Assembly (NCBI GenBank): GCA_963580455.1 | Contig: OY756962.1 | Location: forward strand, 10,558,001 to 10,622,000 | Direction of reading: 5' to 3' | Length of the DNA: 64,000 bases | Source: Euonymus europaeus | Taxonomy: Eukaryota; Streptophyta; Magnoliopsida; Celastrales; Celastraceae | In this document: positions 1 to 11,999 of the stretch, piece by piece | Numbering within the stretch: position 1 is the first letter of the stretch | Layout of the letters: every line of letters begins with the position of its first letter | Position numbers and translations under genes: made by a program | Notes under the pieces: generated by a model | The model's database searches: none | What the model saw: only the letters and a program-made list of their open reading frames with translations | What the model was told of the DNA's origin: nothing

Positions 1-2
1 CT

Positions 3-554
3 AGAGTGCTTGAGTTAGAAGAAGAATTGGTTTAATGGAATGAACATGAATGCATAATGATTTCTAATACTGCTTCCTTGCAACATGAGCTTGATATGAT
101 GAAAGAAAAGAATAAATTTTTAGAGACTCAATTATCTAAATTTGCCATGAGTTCTTTGAAATTGGATGAAATGTTGGTCTCTCAAAGGCATTATTTAGAT
201 AGGAGTGGACTTGGTTATGATGCTATGACTATTGATGGTTCTAAATGTGAAAATGAAGAATCGGTTAAGTTTGTAAGACCTAAAGGAGACTTGACTAAAA
301 CTTCAAGGACTATACAAGGCTCGGCCAAGGCTTCAAAAGCCAAGGCCAAAGGTGCTCACTACTTGGGTGGTGCATCTTCATCTAGGGCCACACACCCTAG
401 AGTGAGGAAAGTGAGTTTGAAAAAGGTTTGGGTGCCAAAGTGCTTGAAATATGATGACAAAATTGAATATGCAAGTGTTGGGCTAAAATTAAATGTCTAT
501 GCTATTGTATCTAACCCTCAAGGATCCAAAGTTTGGATACCTAAGGTCTTTTGA
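3..554 (+). pseudogene. copia gag C-terminal fragment
   Basis: An open frame runs from the window edge, with one TAA at 33-35, to a TGA at 552-554. The readable part is 165 residues. It starts with a coiled-coil-like stretch rich in E, K, L and M, then has the motif LKLDEMLVSQRHYLDRSGLGY split over residues 34-55, which I recognise from the end of Sirevirus Gag. The rest is Lys/Ser-rich and ends in repeated KVW(V/I)PK-like pieces. Gag would form the cytoplasmic virus-like particle. No CCHC zinc knuckle is visible here, so it must lie upstream of the window if present. A frameshift between here and the protease at about 596 breaks the polyprotein. Confidence 0.7.
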
Positions 555-595
555 ATTCATATGGTTAGGTATGCTTCAACTCTTCATCCAATCCA

Positions 596-2155
596 TGCCA
601 ATGGTACTTGGATAGTGGATGCTCAAGGCATATGAGTGGAGATCGAACCTTATTTACTTCATTCAAGGAAAAGAAGAATGGTGGTTATGTCACTTTTGGA
701 GACAATTCTAAGGGAAAGATTCTAGGCATAGGATCGATTGGTAAGGGTTCCTTTTCTCTAAATGATTGTCTTTTGGTTGAAAGGTTGCAATTTAATTTGC
801 TTAGCATTAGTCAATTAGCGGATAAAGGATATGATTCACATTTTAAGAAAGGTAAATGTTGTATTGTAGATGAGTATGATAATATCATTACATCCGGTGT
901 TAGAATATGTCATATGTATGCACTTGACTTAAATATGATGAATGATAATATGACATGTTTGATTTCTTCTAATGATGTTGTGTTGTATTGGCATAGAAGA
1001 TTGGGTCATGTAGGTGTTTCTACTTTGAGAAAGCTTAGTTCAAAAGAATTAGTTAGAGGCTTACCCAAGTTGAAGTTTGGTGATTCCATTATATGTGAAC
1101 ATTGCATTAGAGGTAAGCAAATTAAGGAGTCTTTTAAATTAAAAAATGTTGTTTCTACTTCTAGGCCACTTCAACTATTGCATATTGATTTGTTTGGTCC
1201 TAGTAGGACAAAGAGTTTAGGTGGCAAGTATTATGCATTTGTTATTGTTGATGATTATTCAAGATTTACTTGGTGATTGTTTTTAGCTCATAAAAGTGAT
1301 GCATTACATGAGTTTAAATCTTTCATTAAAATAGTGCAAAATGAGCATGAATTGCATGTTTCCAAAATTAGGAGTGACCATGGAGGTGAATTTGAAAACT
1401 ATGGATTTGATGCTTTATGTGATTCTTATGGTATTACACATAATTTTAGTGCACCTAGAACACCACAACAAAATGGAGTTGTTGAAAGGAAAAATAGGAC
1501 ATTACAAGAGTTAGGTAGAACCATGATGCTTGAATATGCCTTACCTAAATACTTTTGGGCCGAAGCTATAAATAATGCATGTTATGTCTCTAATAGGTTG
1601 TCTATTAGAAAGATTTTGAAAAAGACTCCATATGAGCTTTTGTATGCTAGGAAGCCTAAAGTTGACTATTTTAGAGTGTTTGGTTGTAAATGCTATATTT
1701 TGAATACAAAAGACAATCTTGATAAGTTTGATGCTAAGAGTGAAATTGGTATATTTCTTGGTTATTCTACTCATTCTAGAGCTTATAGAGTTTTTAATGA
1801 TAAGTCTAAGGTTGTGGAAGAAAGTGTGCATGTTAAATTCGATGATATGTTTTCACATGATCCAAATGTGCTTGTAGAAGAAGAAATTTCAGGTTTTGAA
1901 GGGCTAGATCATCCAAAGAGTTCACACTCTATTGGTGGTCATGATCTACAAATAAAAGAGAATGATGATTTATTGGTGGGAAGCTTGAAGGAGATGAAAA
2001 TCTCAAATGATGCTACATCAAATCAAGAAAATCAAGTGGAACCTATGTCTAATAATGAAGATCATGATGAGCATGTTAATGATATACAATCGGGCAACTC
2101 TAATAATCAAGGATATAGGCTTCAAAAGAAGGGCAAGCACATGCATCCTAAATAG
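596..2155 (+). pseudogene. copia protease and integrase, interrupted by TGA
   Basis: The frame opens with WYLDSGCSRHM, holding the aspartic protease D-S-G triad at 611-619. A GAG-pre-integrase zinc region follows (WHRRLGHVG near 985, then CEHCIRGKQ near 1100). The integrase core has its first Asp in HIDLFGP (about 1183), the second in RSDHGGEFEN (about 1370) and the Glu in VVERKNRTLQE (about 1478), so the DDE triad is present. An in-frame TGA at 1274-1276, just after FTW, splits the protein; a TAG at 2153-2155 then separates integrase from RT. The tail from about 1850 is acidic and Asn-rich, as is usual for the integrase-RT linker. Role: polyprotein cleavage and cDNA insertion in the nucleus. 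Dead because of the stops. Confidence 0.88.
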
Positions 2156-3716
2156 CTTATCATTGGAGACTTCTCAAAAGGCATTCAAACAAGATCAAGA
2201 TTGAATTCGACGGTCAACTCTCATCCGTTAAATCTTTATGCTATGATATCTATGATAGAACCTAAGAATGTAAAAGATGCTTTAATTGATGAAGATTGGA
2301 TTTTTGCTATGCAAGAAGAACTTGAACAATTTGAAAGAAGCAAGGTTTGGACACTTGTTCCAAAACCTAGAGACCACACCATTATTGGAACCAAATGGGT
2401 GTTTAGAAATAAGATGAATGAGAATGGTGAAGTGACTAGGAATAAGGCTAGGCTAGTAGCTCAAGGTTATTGTCAAGAAGAGGGTATAGATTATGAAGAA
2501 ACCTTTGCAACGGTTGCAAGGTTGGAGGCCATTAGACTTTTATTAGCTTTTGCATGCATAAGGGTTTTAAACTTTTTCAAATGGATTTTAAGAGTGCTTT
2601 CTTGAATGGTGTGATAAATGAGGAAGTGTATGTTAAACAACCTCCGGGTTTTGAATCTAAAGAATACCCTAATCATGTTTATAAATTAGACAAGACATTG
2701 TGTGGCTTAAAGCAAGCACCTAGGGCATGGTATGAGAGACTTAGTAAGTTCTTGTTAGAAAATGATTTTTCTTGTGGTAGTATTGATAATACTTTGTTTA
2801 CTAAATGCAAAGGTGATGACTTGTTGATTGTGCAAATATATGTGGATTTGAAATGTCTATGATGGGTGAGTTAACATATTTTCTAGGATTGCAAATTAGA
2901 CAAACCTCACATGCATTCACATAAGTCAAACTAAATACACTTATGACTTGCTTAAAAGGTTTGGTATGGACTTGTCTAAAGGGTGTTCTACACCAATGGG
3001 GGGTGTCATCCAAATTAGAAGCCGACCTTAAAAGCAAAGAAGTCGATCAAAAGATGTATAGGTCTATGATTGGAAGTTTACTTTATTTGACCGCATCTAG
3101 GCTGGATATCATGTTTAGTGTGTGTATGTGTGCTAGATATCAATCTAATCCTAAATAATCACACTTATTGGCCGTTAGGAGGATATTGAGATATTTGAAA
3201 GATACACCAACCTTAGGGTTATGGTATGATAGAAAATCCTCATTTGACTTGCATGCTTTTAGTGATGCCGATTATCGAGGTTGTAGAATCGATAGGAAAA
3301 GTACAAGTGGTACATGCCAATACCTAGGGAACATGCTTATATCTTGGTTTTCAAAGAAACAAACTTGTGTTGCTCTAAGTACAACCGAAGCCGAATACAT
3401 GGCCATAGGTAGTTGTGTTGCACAAATTCTATGGATTAAACAACAATTGATTGATTTTAATATGTCATTTGATAACACACTTATTCAATGTGACAACATT
3501 AGTGCAATCCATTTATCTAAGAATCCGGTTCATCATGGAAAAACCAAACACATTGAGATTAGACATCATTTTATAAGAGATCATGTAGCTAAAGGGAATA
3601 TTGTGCTTGAACATGTAGAAGGAGAACACAACATTGCGGATTTGTTTACCAAACCCTTAGCTAATGATAGGTTTATAAAATTCAGAGATGCGTTAGGCTT
3701 GATTGATGCACCTTGA
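2156..3716 (+). pseudogene. copia reverse transcriptase and RNase H, frameshifted and partly deleted
   Basis: RT begins with [18 protein letters not shown] (about 2297) and reads [17 protein letters not shown] one-base loss near 2555-2560 moves the frame; the next part starts at 2554 with [12 protein letters not shown] and reaches CGLKQAPRAWY. At the catalytic motif the sequence reads IYVD and then jumps directly to sequence matching EMSMMGELTYFLGLQI (about 2845-2895), so the second Asp of YVDD and the following roughly 30 codons are missing. More frame damage lies between 2862 and 2943. RNase H (3168-3716) is well kept, with SDADYRG, LSTTEAEY, KTKHIEIRHHFIRDHV and ADLFTKPL. The final stop is TGA at 3714-3716. 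Confidence 0.88.
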
Positions 3717-3811
3717 GTGAAGTTGCTTGAATGCATGCTCTTTGCTTGATTTCATGTATGTGACACATCTCCATTGGTTATATATACTTATTTGAATGAG
3801 ATGCACATGTG

Positions 3812-4385
3812 CAGGGGGAGTTCCCAAATAAACTCCTATGTGTTTGATGTGATTCCTTGCTTAAATGATGATCCATGATTGCTTCCATGTTATTGGTATT
3901 CCTTGCTAGCATATATGAGCTTGAAAACATATTTGATTTTTAATTGGTATTTTGAATGATTTTCAAGCTATGCATTCAATGTTTTTACATGGCTTAGGAA
4001 GCATTAGTTGATGCACTTCATTGAGTTAAACCATTCATTGTTTTTGAAGTTGCATTACCCCTATTTCCTCACCTTTTTTGAGTTCTTACAAAAAGGGGGA
4101 GAGATAATTGATGAAAAAGTGCATTTGATTTGATTAAAAATGCATATTAGTTGCACAACTTAAGGGGGAGTGAGCTTGCCGTGTTAAGGGAGAGTAGGAA
4201 GCTTAAAGTGAGGGGGAGCATAATAAGATGTTGAAAATCTGAAAATGTATCTCAAAATTTCATTTGATTTCAACATGGAGATACAATTTTGCTCACTTTA
4301 TGCATGAGGTTTGGTATCCAAATTATGTTGATATCAAATTGCTCTTTTACATCATGTAGTTTTGTAATCATCAAAAAGGGGGAGA
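3812..4385 (+). promoter_or_regulatory. multiple polypurine tracts ahead of the 3' LTR
   Basis: GGGGGAG cores recur at about 3812-3820, 4085-4098, 4162-4169, 4210-4218 and 4373-4385. The last one, AAAAAGGGGGAGA, abuts the LTR start TGTTGGACC and is the functional plus-strand primer site. Repeated PPTs in this position are a described feature of Sireviruses (established knowledge); the copies here are read directly from the sequence. Confidence 0.75.
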
Positions 4386-4386
4386 T

Positions 4387-6456
4387 TGTTGGACCATAGG
4401 TCCTACATTTGTATTTTGATGCAAAAATACATATTGGACTATTTGATTGTGCTTAACTTTGGATGAATTTGGATAAATCATGAAATGAATTATATCTACT
4501 GATTTAAGCTTCATTATATATATATATATATCTTTGGAATCATGTTTGATCATGTTTGATATAAATTGGATGAATCTGGACTGACTTATTTTTCGATGCT
4601 AAAATCTGTCACAACATCACACTGCGCACACGTTGGTTGAACAGTCATAACTTATCATGTACTTACTTGAATTTTATTAAGCTTATAACATGTTGATTAA
4701 CCTAAGTGCTAGCATTGAAGCTCTTTGAGCTTACAAGCAAAAATGGGATGTTTTGTCATCTATTCTTTTTGTAGGCTTAATCAACTGATCATCATGAGCC
4801 TATTTGAAGTATCATGAAGCTGATTCTATTGAGAAAATTTGTGCATCATGATTTGAAGCTCATTTAGACAAGTTTGGACATGGTCAACCCTATTTGGTTC
4901 AAGTTTGACACTTTGTTTTGGAGCCAATAAAGTAGAGGGAATACAAGTTTGAAATACTTGGTTGGTAGTGTGCCTAACACTTGCACTATGGAGACAAGGA
5001 AGAGACAAAAGAGAGACAAGATGACATACAGTTGTAATATTTCCAGAATTTAAGATGGTCTTGTTTGGCATCCATTGGAGGAAGTTGCTACATGTAGAAG
5101 AGTAATGTGTTTGATCCAAACAAGGTGCAGCCCATGGTGACTTTCTTGGAGAAATATGTCCAACGGCTTGATCTTCAATGGCTGAGATCAATTTCATTTG
5201 AATTAAAGAAAGGTCCAGATTTAAAGTAGCTTCAAGGGCCAAGATTTGAAGATGTATTGATCCAATGGCTGAGTTGGCTTTTGTTTGTTTTGAAGAGAGA
5301 AGGGTCGGCCATTCTTGCAAGGGGAAAAGAAGCATTTGCAAATTTTTACTGAGTGTTCAAGCTTACTTGCTCTCAACCACATCTTCTTGATTCAAGCTTC
5401 TTTCTTGCGATCTCTTGCTACCACTTTGATTACATTCAAGCCATCATCTTCCTATTTGAAAGAGAGATCCAGAAAACTCCTTGAACCACCCCAAAAATCT
5501 TTCTACCCGTGGGTACTCTTGGTGTGTTCTTGAGAGTTCTTCAACAAAGCTTCACCTAAACCTATTCTTGATCTAGTGTGAGCTTTGTGTGAGATTACAA
5601 GAGTGTTTGCTACACATTTGAATCCAAACCCATTTGAGCAACATCTTATGAATTTGAGTGTTCTCCAACCATATATAGCCTAGAGCTAATCTTGAGAGAA
5701 CCAAAATCCAAATACTTGTAAAAGTCCCTTTTGAGGGCATTACCTTTGAGAGGTGTGTGAAAGTTTAAGGTTAGCTTCAAACCTTGTTGGTGTACAAGTT
5801 TAGGGTGTTCTTGGAAACCCTAAGTTTGTGGTAAACTTGCAAAACCACATATATCCTTTAGTGGATTGGGAAATCCTAAGCTTGAGGGCTTAGGTAGTGG
5901 ATGTAGGTGTGAGCACCGAACCACTATATATCCTTGTGCACACTATTTTGATTTCCTTGCTTGTTTGTGTGTTAAACTTGCTGCCTTGTAGTGACTTGTT
6001 TTTTATTATCATTCTATTAGTGTTATTGATGATTTGTGTGCCTTAGAAGTTGAAATTAGGGTGTTGCTTGCTGCCGTTTCTTGCTGCCATTGCTTGTTGG
6101 GATATTGCTTGTGGTTAAACAACTTGTGATTATTGAATTCTAGGTATACTTTTGATTGTTAATTTTCTAGAATACCAATCTGCCCGTGAATTGTTCATAT
6201 AGCTAGACTTTGAATTTTGAGCTGAATTTTTGATATAGTGTTCATTGAGGTGTTGTAATATTGCATATCAAATTTCGTTACATTCCGAGTTGAAATGATA
6301 GGTCAAATTGCATTTACACGATTGGTGCGCAGATTTGCATTCTTGACATTGCCTTAATCATTTGTGAGTTTTTAGGTTGTGGTTTTTGTACTTGGGGTTT
6401 ATACTTTGTTTTTTAAAACACAATTCACCCCCCCTTGTGTTAGCCTAGTGATTCCA
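4387..6456 (+). repeat. 3' LTR of the Sirevirus copia element (right edge approximate)
   Basis: The left edge is firm: TGTTGGACC directly follows the polypurine tract. The right edge lies between 6420 (AAACA) and 6456 (ATTCCA), beyond the C-run typical of Sirevirus LTR ends. A TATATA run sits at 4513-4531. No second LTR is in the window, so the target duplication cannot be checked. Short open frames inside are not genes. Confidence 0.75.
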
Positions 6457-7270
6457 GAGGTAGCCCCGGTCTGAATTGTTTGACCCAGTTTTGCCAGAAA
6501 ACTAGGAACTAAAGAAATCAAGAATCCCAATCGGAAAGATTCTCCCCCAAAAACCAGAGCCCTCCAGCAAAACGACAGGCCCCCTTTTATGCTCTGATTT
6601 TCCCTTCTCCTAACGATTTCGTTTCCATTCCCTCTCTTCCCCAAATCCCTCTCAAATTTCTTTTATTCCTATTCTATCATCTAACCCGAAACATCTTCCC
6701 CAAATATTTCACGAAATCCCTCCAAATTAGGTTCCAAATCGCTCCCCCAATGTGAACCCTAAACGCCGCCTCTTTTCTTTCCTTTTTTCCGGTGATTTTC
6801 TCCCCTTTTTCTGGTATCTCCTTCTCCCTCTTTCCTTTTCTACTCCTCCAACGGCGCCTCTGCATTTTCTCTTCTCTTTAGGTTAGGTAAGCTTTTCTTT
6901 GGGCCGGGCTAGCTTGGGTAATGAAAGGCTTGAGTTTTTAATTGGGCTTGCTTAATGGTTCATATGTATGTAGTGGGCCAGATGCATGGATTAATTTTGC
7001 TAAGATTTAAACGGTTTATTGGGCCAGGCTTAACTCTCTTTTTCCTTAACAAATAATTCAGATTTTTGGACCAAGCTTTAAACCAATGGATTGAGATTGA
7101 GCCTTTTACTTGCTTAGGCAAATAAAACCTTATTTTGTATTAGGCTAATTATTGTAAATGGGATAGTCTTGATCTCATAATTGGTGAAAATTAGAGGTTT
7201 CTTTTAAAATTTTTGAATCTTGTAATCTTGAACAAAAATTGGGGTACAACACTGGGCACATGATATTGAC
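6457..7270. other. no gene recognised; pyrimidine-rich stretch
   Basis: About 800 bases between the copia LTR and a gypsy gag fragment. 6540-6870 is strongly C/T-rich with CTCTTTCC-type runs, like a plant leader or an LTR U5 region. I see no coding exon, tRNA or clear repeat end. It may be degenerate gypsy LTR, given what follows it. Confidence 0.4.
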
Positions 7271-7498
7271 CAACCCAGGGCGGATAGCCCATTATGTTTC
7301 TATTGTGGACTACCAAGACATGTCCAGAGGTTTTGCCCGAGGAGACATGCAGCACCATCAGGCAAAGGACAGGGAGCCCCAGCACTTGCAGTACCAGCCC
7401 CTAGAGCTCCAGCAGGCAGAGGGGCCAGATCTCCAGCACCACCAGTGAGACAGCAGCAGAGGCAGGGCCAGAGAGCTGGTGTTTATGCAGTTGCACCC
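7271..7498 (+). pseudogene. Ty3/gypsy gag zinc-knuckle fragment
   Basis: Reading from 7271 gives CFYCGLPRHVQRFC, a perfect CX2CX4HX4C knuckle, followed by an Ala/Pro/Gln/Arg-rich tail. This is the nucleocapsid end of a chromovirus-like gag on the plus strand. There is no protease after it: at about 7498 the sequence switches to the opposite-strand Athila integrase end. It is a truncated relic, probably cut by the Athila-side rearrangement. Confidence 0.7.
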
Positions 7499-7508
7499 GA
7501 GCCATGAA

Positions 7509-10500
7509 TCACTTTACATCATCAAGCATCCAAGAGGCTCGTTGTCTATCAAAATTGGCTTCGTAATATGGCTTCAAACGGTGCCCATTCACTTTGAAAC
7601 TAGAGCTGTCCGGATCTTGTCGAATTTCAATAGCTCCATGAGGAAATATTTGCACAATAGTGAAAGGACCAGACCATCTAGATTTTAATTTGCCTGGAAA
7701 TAATCAAAGGCACGAGTTAAACAACAATACTCGCTGCCCCACAAAGAAGTCCTTTCGAACAATCCGCTTGTCATGCCACTTCTTTGTACGGTCTTTAAAA
7801 ATTCTCGAACTTTCATACGCTTCATTCTGGAGTTCCTCTAATTCATTCAGCTGTAAACACCTCTTTTCACCAGCCAAATTCAGGTCAAAATTCAAAGCTT
7901 TAACAGCCCAAAAAGCCTTATGCTCAAGCTCTACAGGTAGACGACACGCTTTGCCAAAAACAAGCCTATAAGGAGACATTCCAAGAGGAGTTTTATATGC
8001 AGTTCTGTAAGCCCAAAGAGCATCATCAAGATGTAAACTCCAATATTTTCGGGAAGTATTAACAACTTTCTCCAAAATTCTTTTGATTTCCCGATTAGTC
8101 ACCTCAACTGTCCACTTGTTTGTGGATGATAGGGTGTAGCCACTTTGTGTGTAACTCTATATTTTACCAACACTGAATTGAAGAGCCGGTTGCAAAAGTG
8201 TGATCCCCCATCACTAATAATGAACCTCGGAGCTCCAAAGCGAGAGAAAATATTTTTTTGAATAAATTTGACCACAAATTTGGAAGTCATTAGTGGGAAG
8301 AGCTGCTGCCTCCACCCATTTGGACACGTAATCCACCGCAACAAGAATATATTCATTGCCAAAAGAAGAAGGAAACAGACCCATAAAATCAATCCCCCAC
8401 ACATCGAACATTTCCACCTCCAAAATATTGTTTAGGGGCATTTGATTGCGGTTAGAGATATTACCCGTTCTTTGGCAACGATCATAAGCGGTGACAAATA
8501 TATAGACATCCTTGAAAAGTGTAGGCCACCAAAATCCGGATTGTAATACCTTAGTCGTAATTTTCGCTGACCCATAGTGACCTCCACAAGCCATGGCATG
8601 ACAATGTTGCAATATATCCTCCATCTCTGACTCGGGTACACACCTCCGAATAATCTGATCCGAGCAATGTTTCCATAGATAAGGATCATCCCAATAATCG
8701 TGCTTGACATCAGAAAAGAATTTCTTTCTTTGATGCGTAAACAAGCCTACAGGAATTACTCGGTTGGACACATAATTGGCAAAATCAGCAAACCAAGGTT
8801 CTTCCAATTTGTCAACCGTGTACAACTGCTCATCAGGAAAAGACTCACTAATAGGGACCACATCGCTTCCATCTTCTTGCACCATCCGCGACAAATGGTC
8901 AGTCACAACATTTTCGGATCCCTTCTTGTCTTTTATCTCAATGTCAAATTCTTGTAGAAGAAGAATCCATCTAATAAGCCTCGGTTTGGCTTCTTTCTTG
9001 GATAATAAATATTTCAAGGCTGAATGATCAGAGTAAACAATCACTTTCGAGCCAATCAAGTAAGTGCGAAATTTTTCCAAAGCAAATACTACCGCCAATA
9101 GCTCTTTCTCTATAGTAGCATAATTCAATTGGGCATCATTGAGTGTCCGACTAGCATAGTAAATGACTTGTAAAAGCTTATCTTTTCGCTGCCCCAAAAC
9201 AGCCCCGACAATATAGCCACTTGCATCACACATAATCTCAAACGTTAGGCTCCAATCGGGTGCGATAATGACAAGTGCCGTAGTGAGCTTCTCTTTAAGC
9301 AACTCAAATGCCTTCAAACACTCTTTATTGAAATCAAAATTTGCATCCTTGAGGAGAAGAGAACATAGGGGTTTTGTAATTTTTGAAAAATCCCTAATAA
9401 ATCTCCAATAAAATCCCGCATGTCCTAAAAAGCTTCGGATAGCTTTCACACTTGTTGGAGGAGGTAACTTTGAGATTGTCTCTATTTTTGCCTTGTCCAC
9501 TTCAATGCCCTTTTATGAAATTCTATGCCCAAGAACAATGCCCTCTTGTACCATAAAATGACACTTCTCCCAATTTAAGACCAAATTAGTTTCTACACAC
9601 CTCTGCAGTACCAATGGCAAGTTGTGTAAACAAGCGTCAAAAGATGGACCAAAAACTGAAAAATCATCCATGAAGACCTCGATAAATCTCTCCACCATAT
9701 CTGATCATCATGCATCGCTGAAAAGTGGCAGGTGCATTGCACAAACCGACAGGCATTCGCCTATATGCAAAAGTGCCAAAAGGGCATGTAAAAGTTGTCT
9801 TTTCTTGATCTTCGGGGGCTATAGGAATCTGATTATACCCAGAATATCCATCCAAAAAGCAGTAGTAAGCATATCCAGCCAATCTCTCAAGCATCTGATC
9901 AATGAAAGGCAAAGGAAAGTGATCCTTGCGTGTAGCATTGTTGAGTTTTCTATAATCAATGCATACCCTCCAACCAGTGACAGTACGTGTAGGAATCAGC
10001 TCATTAACTTCATTTTTTATCACCGTCATACCTCCTTTCTTTGGCACAACTTGAGTAGGACTCACCCAACTACTATCAGAAATTGGATATATTATTCCAA
10101 CATCTAAGAGTTTCAGAACTTCAGCTCGAACAACCTCCTTCATATGTGGATTTAATCTTCGTTGATGCTCTACTGAAGGCTTGTAATCATCCTCCATTAA
10201 AATGCGGTGCATACACATGGAAGGGCTGATCCCTTTAATATCCGCAATGGTCCACCCAATAGTTGTCTTATACTCCCTTAAAACACGCAAAAGTTTCTCT
10301 TCTTCAAGTGAATTTAGATTTTCAGCAATAATAACTGGAAGAGTCCCATTCTCACCAAGATAAACATATTTTAAGTGAGTTTGCAGCGGTTTGAGTGTCA
10401 ATAAAGGTGCCGAAATCACACTCGATAAAGGCTTTGAAGGTGCCAAACCAAGTTCTTTAAACTTGTCTCTTCTCCATGGCTGAGTTGACTTATTTGAGTC

Positions 10501-10611
10501 AAGATAATGAGCACATTCAGCAAGTCTAGGGCTGCCATCAGCTGCCATAATACTCTTTTGCAATGTTGTCTCCAAGATATCAACTGTTAAGTGCTCTACA
10601 AACTCTTCCAT
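7509..10611 (-). pseudogene. Athila-1 RT, RNase H and integrase, multiply frameshifted
   Basis: Starting at 10611, RT reads through GWTIADIKGISPSMCMHRI, VCIDYRKLNNATRKDHFPLPF and FLDGYSGYNQIPIAPEDQEK. A frameshift near 9700 precedes MDDFSVFG, the Y/F-x-D-D box, which is intact. A TAA near 9510 splits the frame before the RNase H part ([13 protein letters not shown], then a [16 protein letters not shown] core). Integrase follows: zinc finger H-H-C-C near 8560-8460, first Asp in WGIDFMG, second in ISDGGSHF. Frameshifts near 8280 and 8100 and a TGA in the ...LFPGKLKSRW segment near 7707 end it. The C-terminal [10 protein letters not shown] can be read at about 7580. Confidence 0.85.
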
Positions 10612-10706
10612 GACAGAACTATCAATAATGTCTAAGCTGAAATTTTTTTTTGCCTCTTGTTGTGATTCTTCACTTCATTAAACACCTGAAAAGTAACTGT
10701 CTCCTC

Positions 10707-11228
10707 TCATACTCTCATTGTAAGCAAGCCTTGCTCCACGTTAATAAGTGTGCGAGCTGTGATTAAGAACGAACGACCCAAAATCAGCTGTGTGTCTGAG
10801 TCTCCTTGCATGTCTAATGCCAGAAAATCTGCTGGAAAAATCAGCTTTCCAACCCTTACCAATACATCTTCAATAATGCCCTCAGGATAACTTATAGAGC
10901 GATCAATTATCTGCAGAGAAACTGTAGTTGCCTTAATATCTCCAATGCCCAAAGTCTTTGCAACAGATAATGGTAAAAGGTTGATGCTAGCCCCCAAGTC
11001 ACATAAAGCTCGCTCAAATAATTGGGTGCCAATCACACATGGAATTTCAAAACTCCCTTTATCACTCAACTTTGGTGGAAGTTTTCGTTGCAAAATAGCA
11101 CTACATTCCTCATTAAGCTGAATCTTCTCATAATCATCGAATTTCCTCTTCTTGGAAAGGATGTCTTTCATGAACTTGGCATAAGGATTTCCTAAGATAA
11201 ACATAAGAACAAGAAAGTCGACAATCAC
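10707..11228 (-). pseudogene. Athila-1 gag end/protease
   Basis: 173 readable residues. The retropepsin-like active site is ALCDLGASINLLP (residues about 75-87), with the D-L-G-A form usual in Athila; the flap and the later LILGRSFL segment are also present. Upstream KLPPKLSDKGSFEIPCVIG matches the approach to the protease. Sequence continues toward RT across 10612-10706 with stops. Role: cleavage of the Gag-Pol polyprotein. Confidence 0.8.
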
Positions 11229-11290
11229 ACAACCTTAATAAATTGTGTTCACAAATCCCAAATCTAGACCTTAATCAGATTTTTGTCACT

Positions 11291-11997
11291 TGTTAGACAC
11301 CGGGTATTGGTAAGCCGAATGTGCCTAACTAACAGTTCCCCAACATCATGAAGTTGATCAGACATTCACAATAACAAGAAATCATCAATTAATTCAGAGA
11401 TTCATAAATTAATCCTAGTGTAATCAACCATAGAATTGTTCAACCAAGATCAAATACAAGAACTAACCAAACCCAAGCTAATAAGTTTCTTAGTTACACA
11501 TATACATATTCAAATACATAAATGAAAACCCAAAACCAGTTGTAGAGAAGAGTCCACTTGATCTTTGTATCTTCTTCCTTGAATCGCCCTTCTCTTCTTT
11601 CTCCTCTGCCGTGTGTCTCTTTCCTGGAAAATGTCTTCCTTTTTTCTCTTTTCTATCTTTTTTCTCTGCTTTTGTGCTCTTCCATTTCTATTTTTAGTAA
11701 TTCCCTTTATGGCTTCATTTTTCCCATTATAACCTCCAGCTGATATTTGGGCAAAAGATTCTTTAATTCCTACTTGCCACGTCAGCCAACAAAGTGATGT
11801 CGTTTTCATTTTTCCCCGCTGGAATTATGCGGCCGCAAACAGGCTGCACTTTTCCTCCAGAACCAGCTTGCATTTCCATCTTTGCATTCATCCATACCTA
11901 ACAAGAAAACATGTATTTTGGGCAGTATTTCGATCTTGAAATCATACCAATTACAACAATTAAAGCCCAGAATGATAGGTGCATTCTACACCTATCA
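11291..11997 (-). repeat. Athila-1 LTR remnant (inner edge approximate)
   Basis: The outer edge ends in ACCTATCA like the LTR of the second Athila at 59249. The inner edge is taken at TGTTAGACACC. No partner LTR is available in the window to confirm it. The stretch 11229-11290 would be the internal leader, with no recognisable primer-binding site. Confidence 0.5.
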
Positions 11998-11999
11998 GT

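Larger units (their letters stand above)
1..6456 (+). mobile_element. Sirevirus-type Ty1/copia LTR retrotransposon, 5' end outside window, non-autonomous
   Basis: Domain order is gag end, protease, integrase, reverse transcriptase, RNase H, 3' UTR, 3' LTR, which is the copia order. The Sirevirus assignment rests on the gag tail, several G-rich polypurine tracts ahead of the 3' LTR, and an LTR of about 2 kb that ends near an AACACAA/TTGTGTT inverted repeat around a C-run (6418-6441). The element carries an in-frame TGA (1274-1276), a TAG (2153-2155), frameshifts near 555-600 and 2555-2600, and a deletion through the RT active site near 2843. It therefore cannot encode its own replication proteins. 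The 5' LTR, PBS and gag start lie left of the window. Confidence 0.9.
7509..11997 (-). mobile_element. Athila-type Ty3/gypsy element 1, degenerate, 3' LTR missing
   Basis: On the minus strand the order is LTR remnant (right), protease, RT, RNase H, integrase. Integrase ends at a TGA (7509-7511) and the element then stops abruptly at another element's gag. Gag, PBS, third ORF and 3' LTR are absent. The right end, ACCTATCA at 11997, lies inside TRIM internal sequence, so this Athila inserted into a pre-existing TRIM. Clade call: protein motifs [21 protein letters not shown] and EVFMDDFSVFG are typical of Athila rather than of chromoviruses. Confidence 0.85.

Noticed and set aside
4826..5341. 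171-codon frame on the minus strand
   Set aside because: It lies entirely inside the copia LTR and has no domain or splice context.
6399..6865. Frames of 60-80 codons on the minus strand
   Set aside because: They cover the C/T-rich stretch and the LTR end; composition (Arg/Glu/Gly-rich) is what reading pyrimidine-rich DNA backwards gives.
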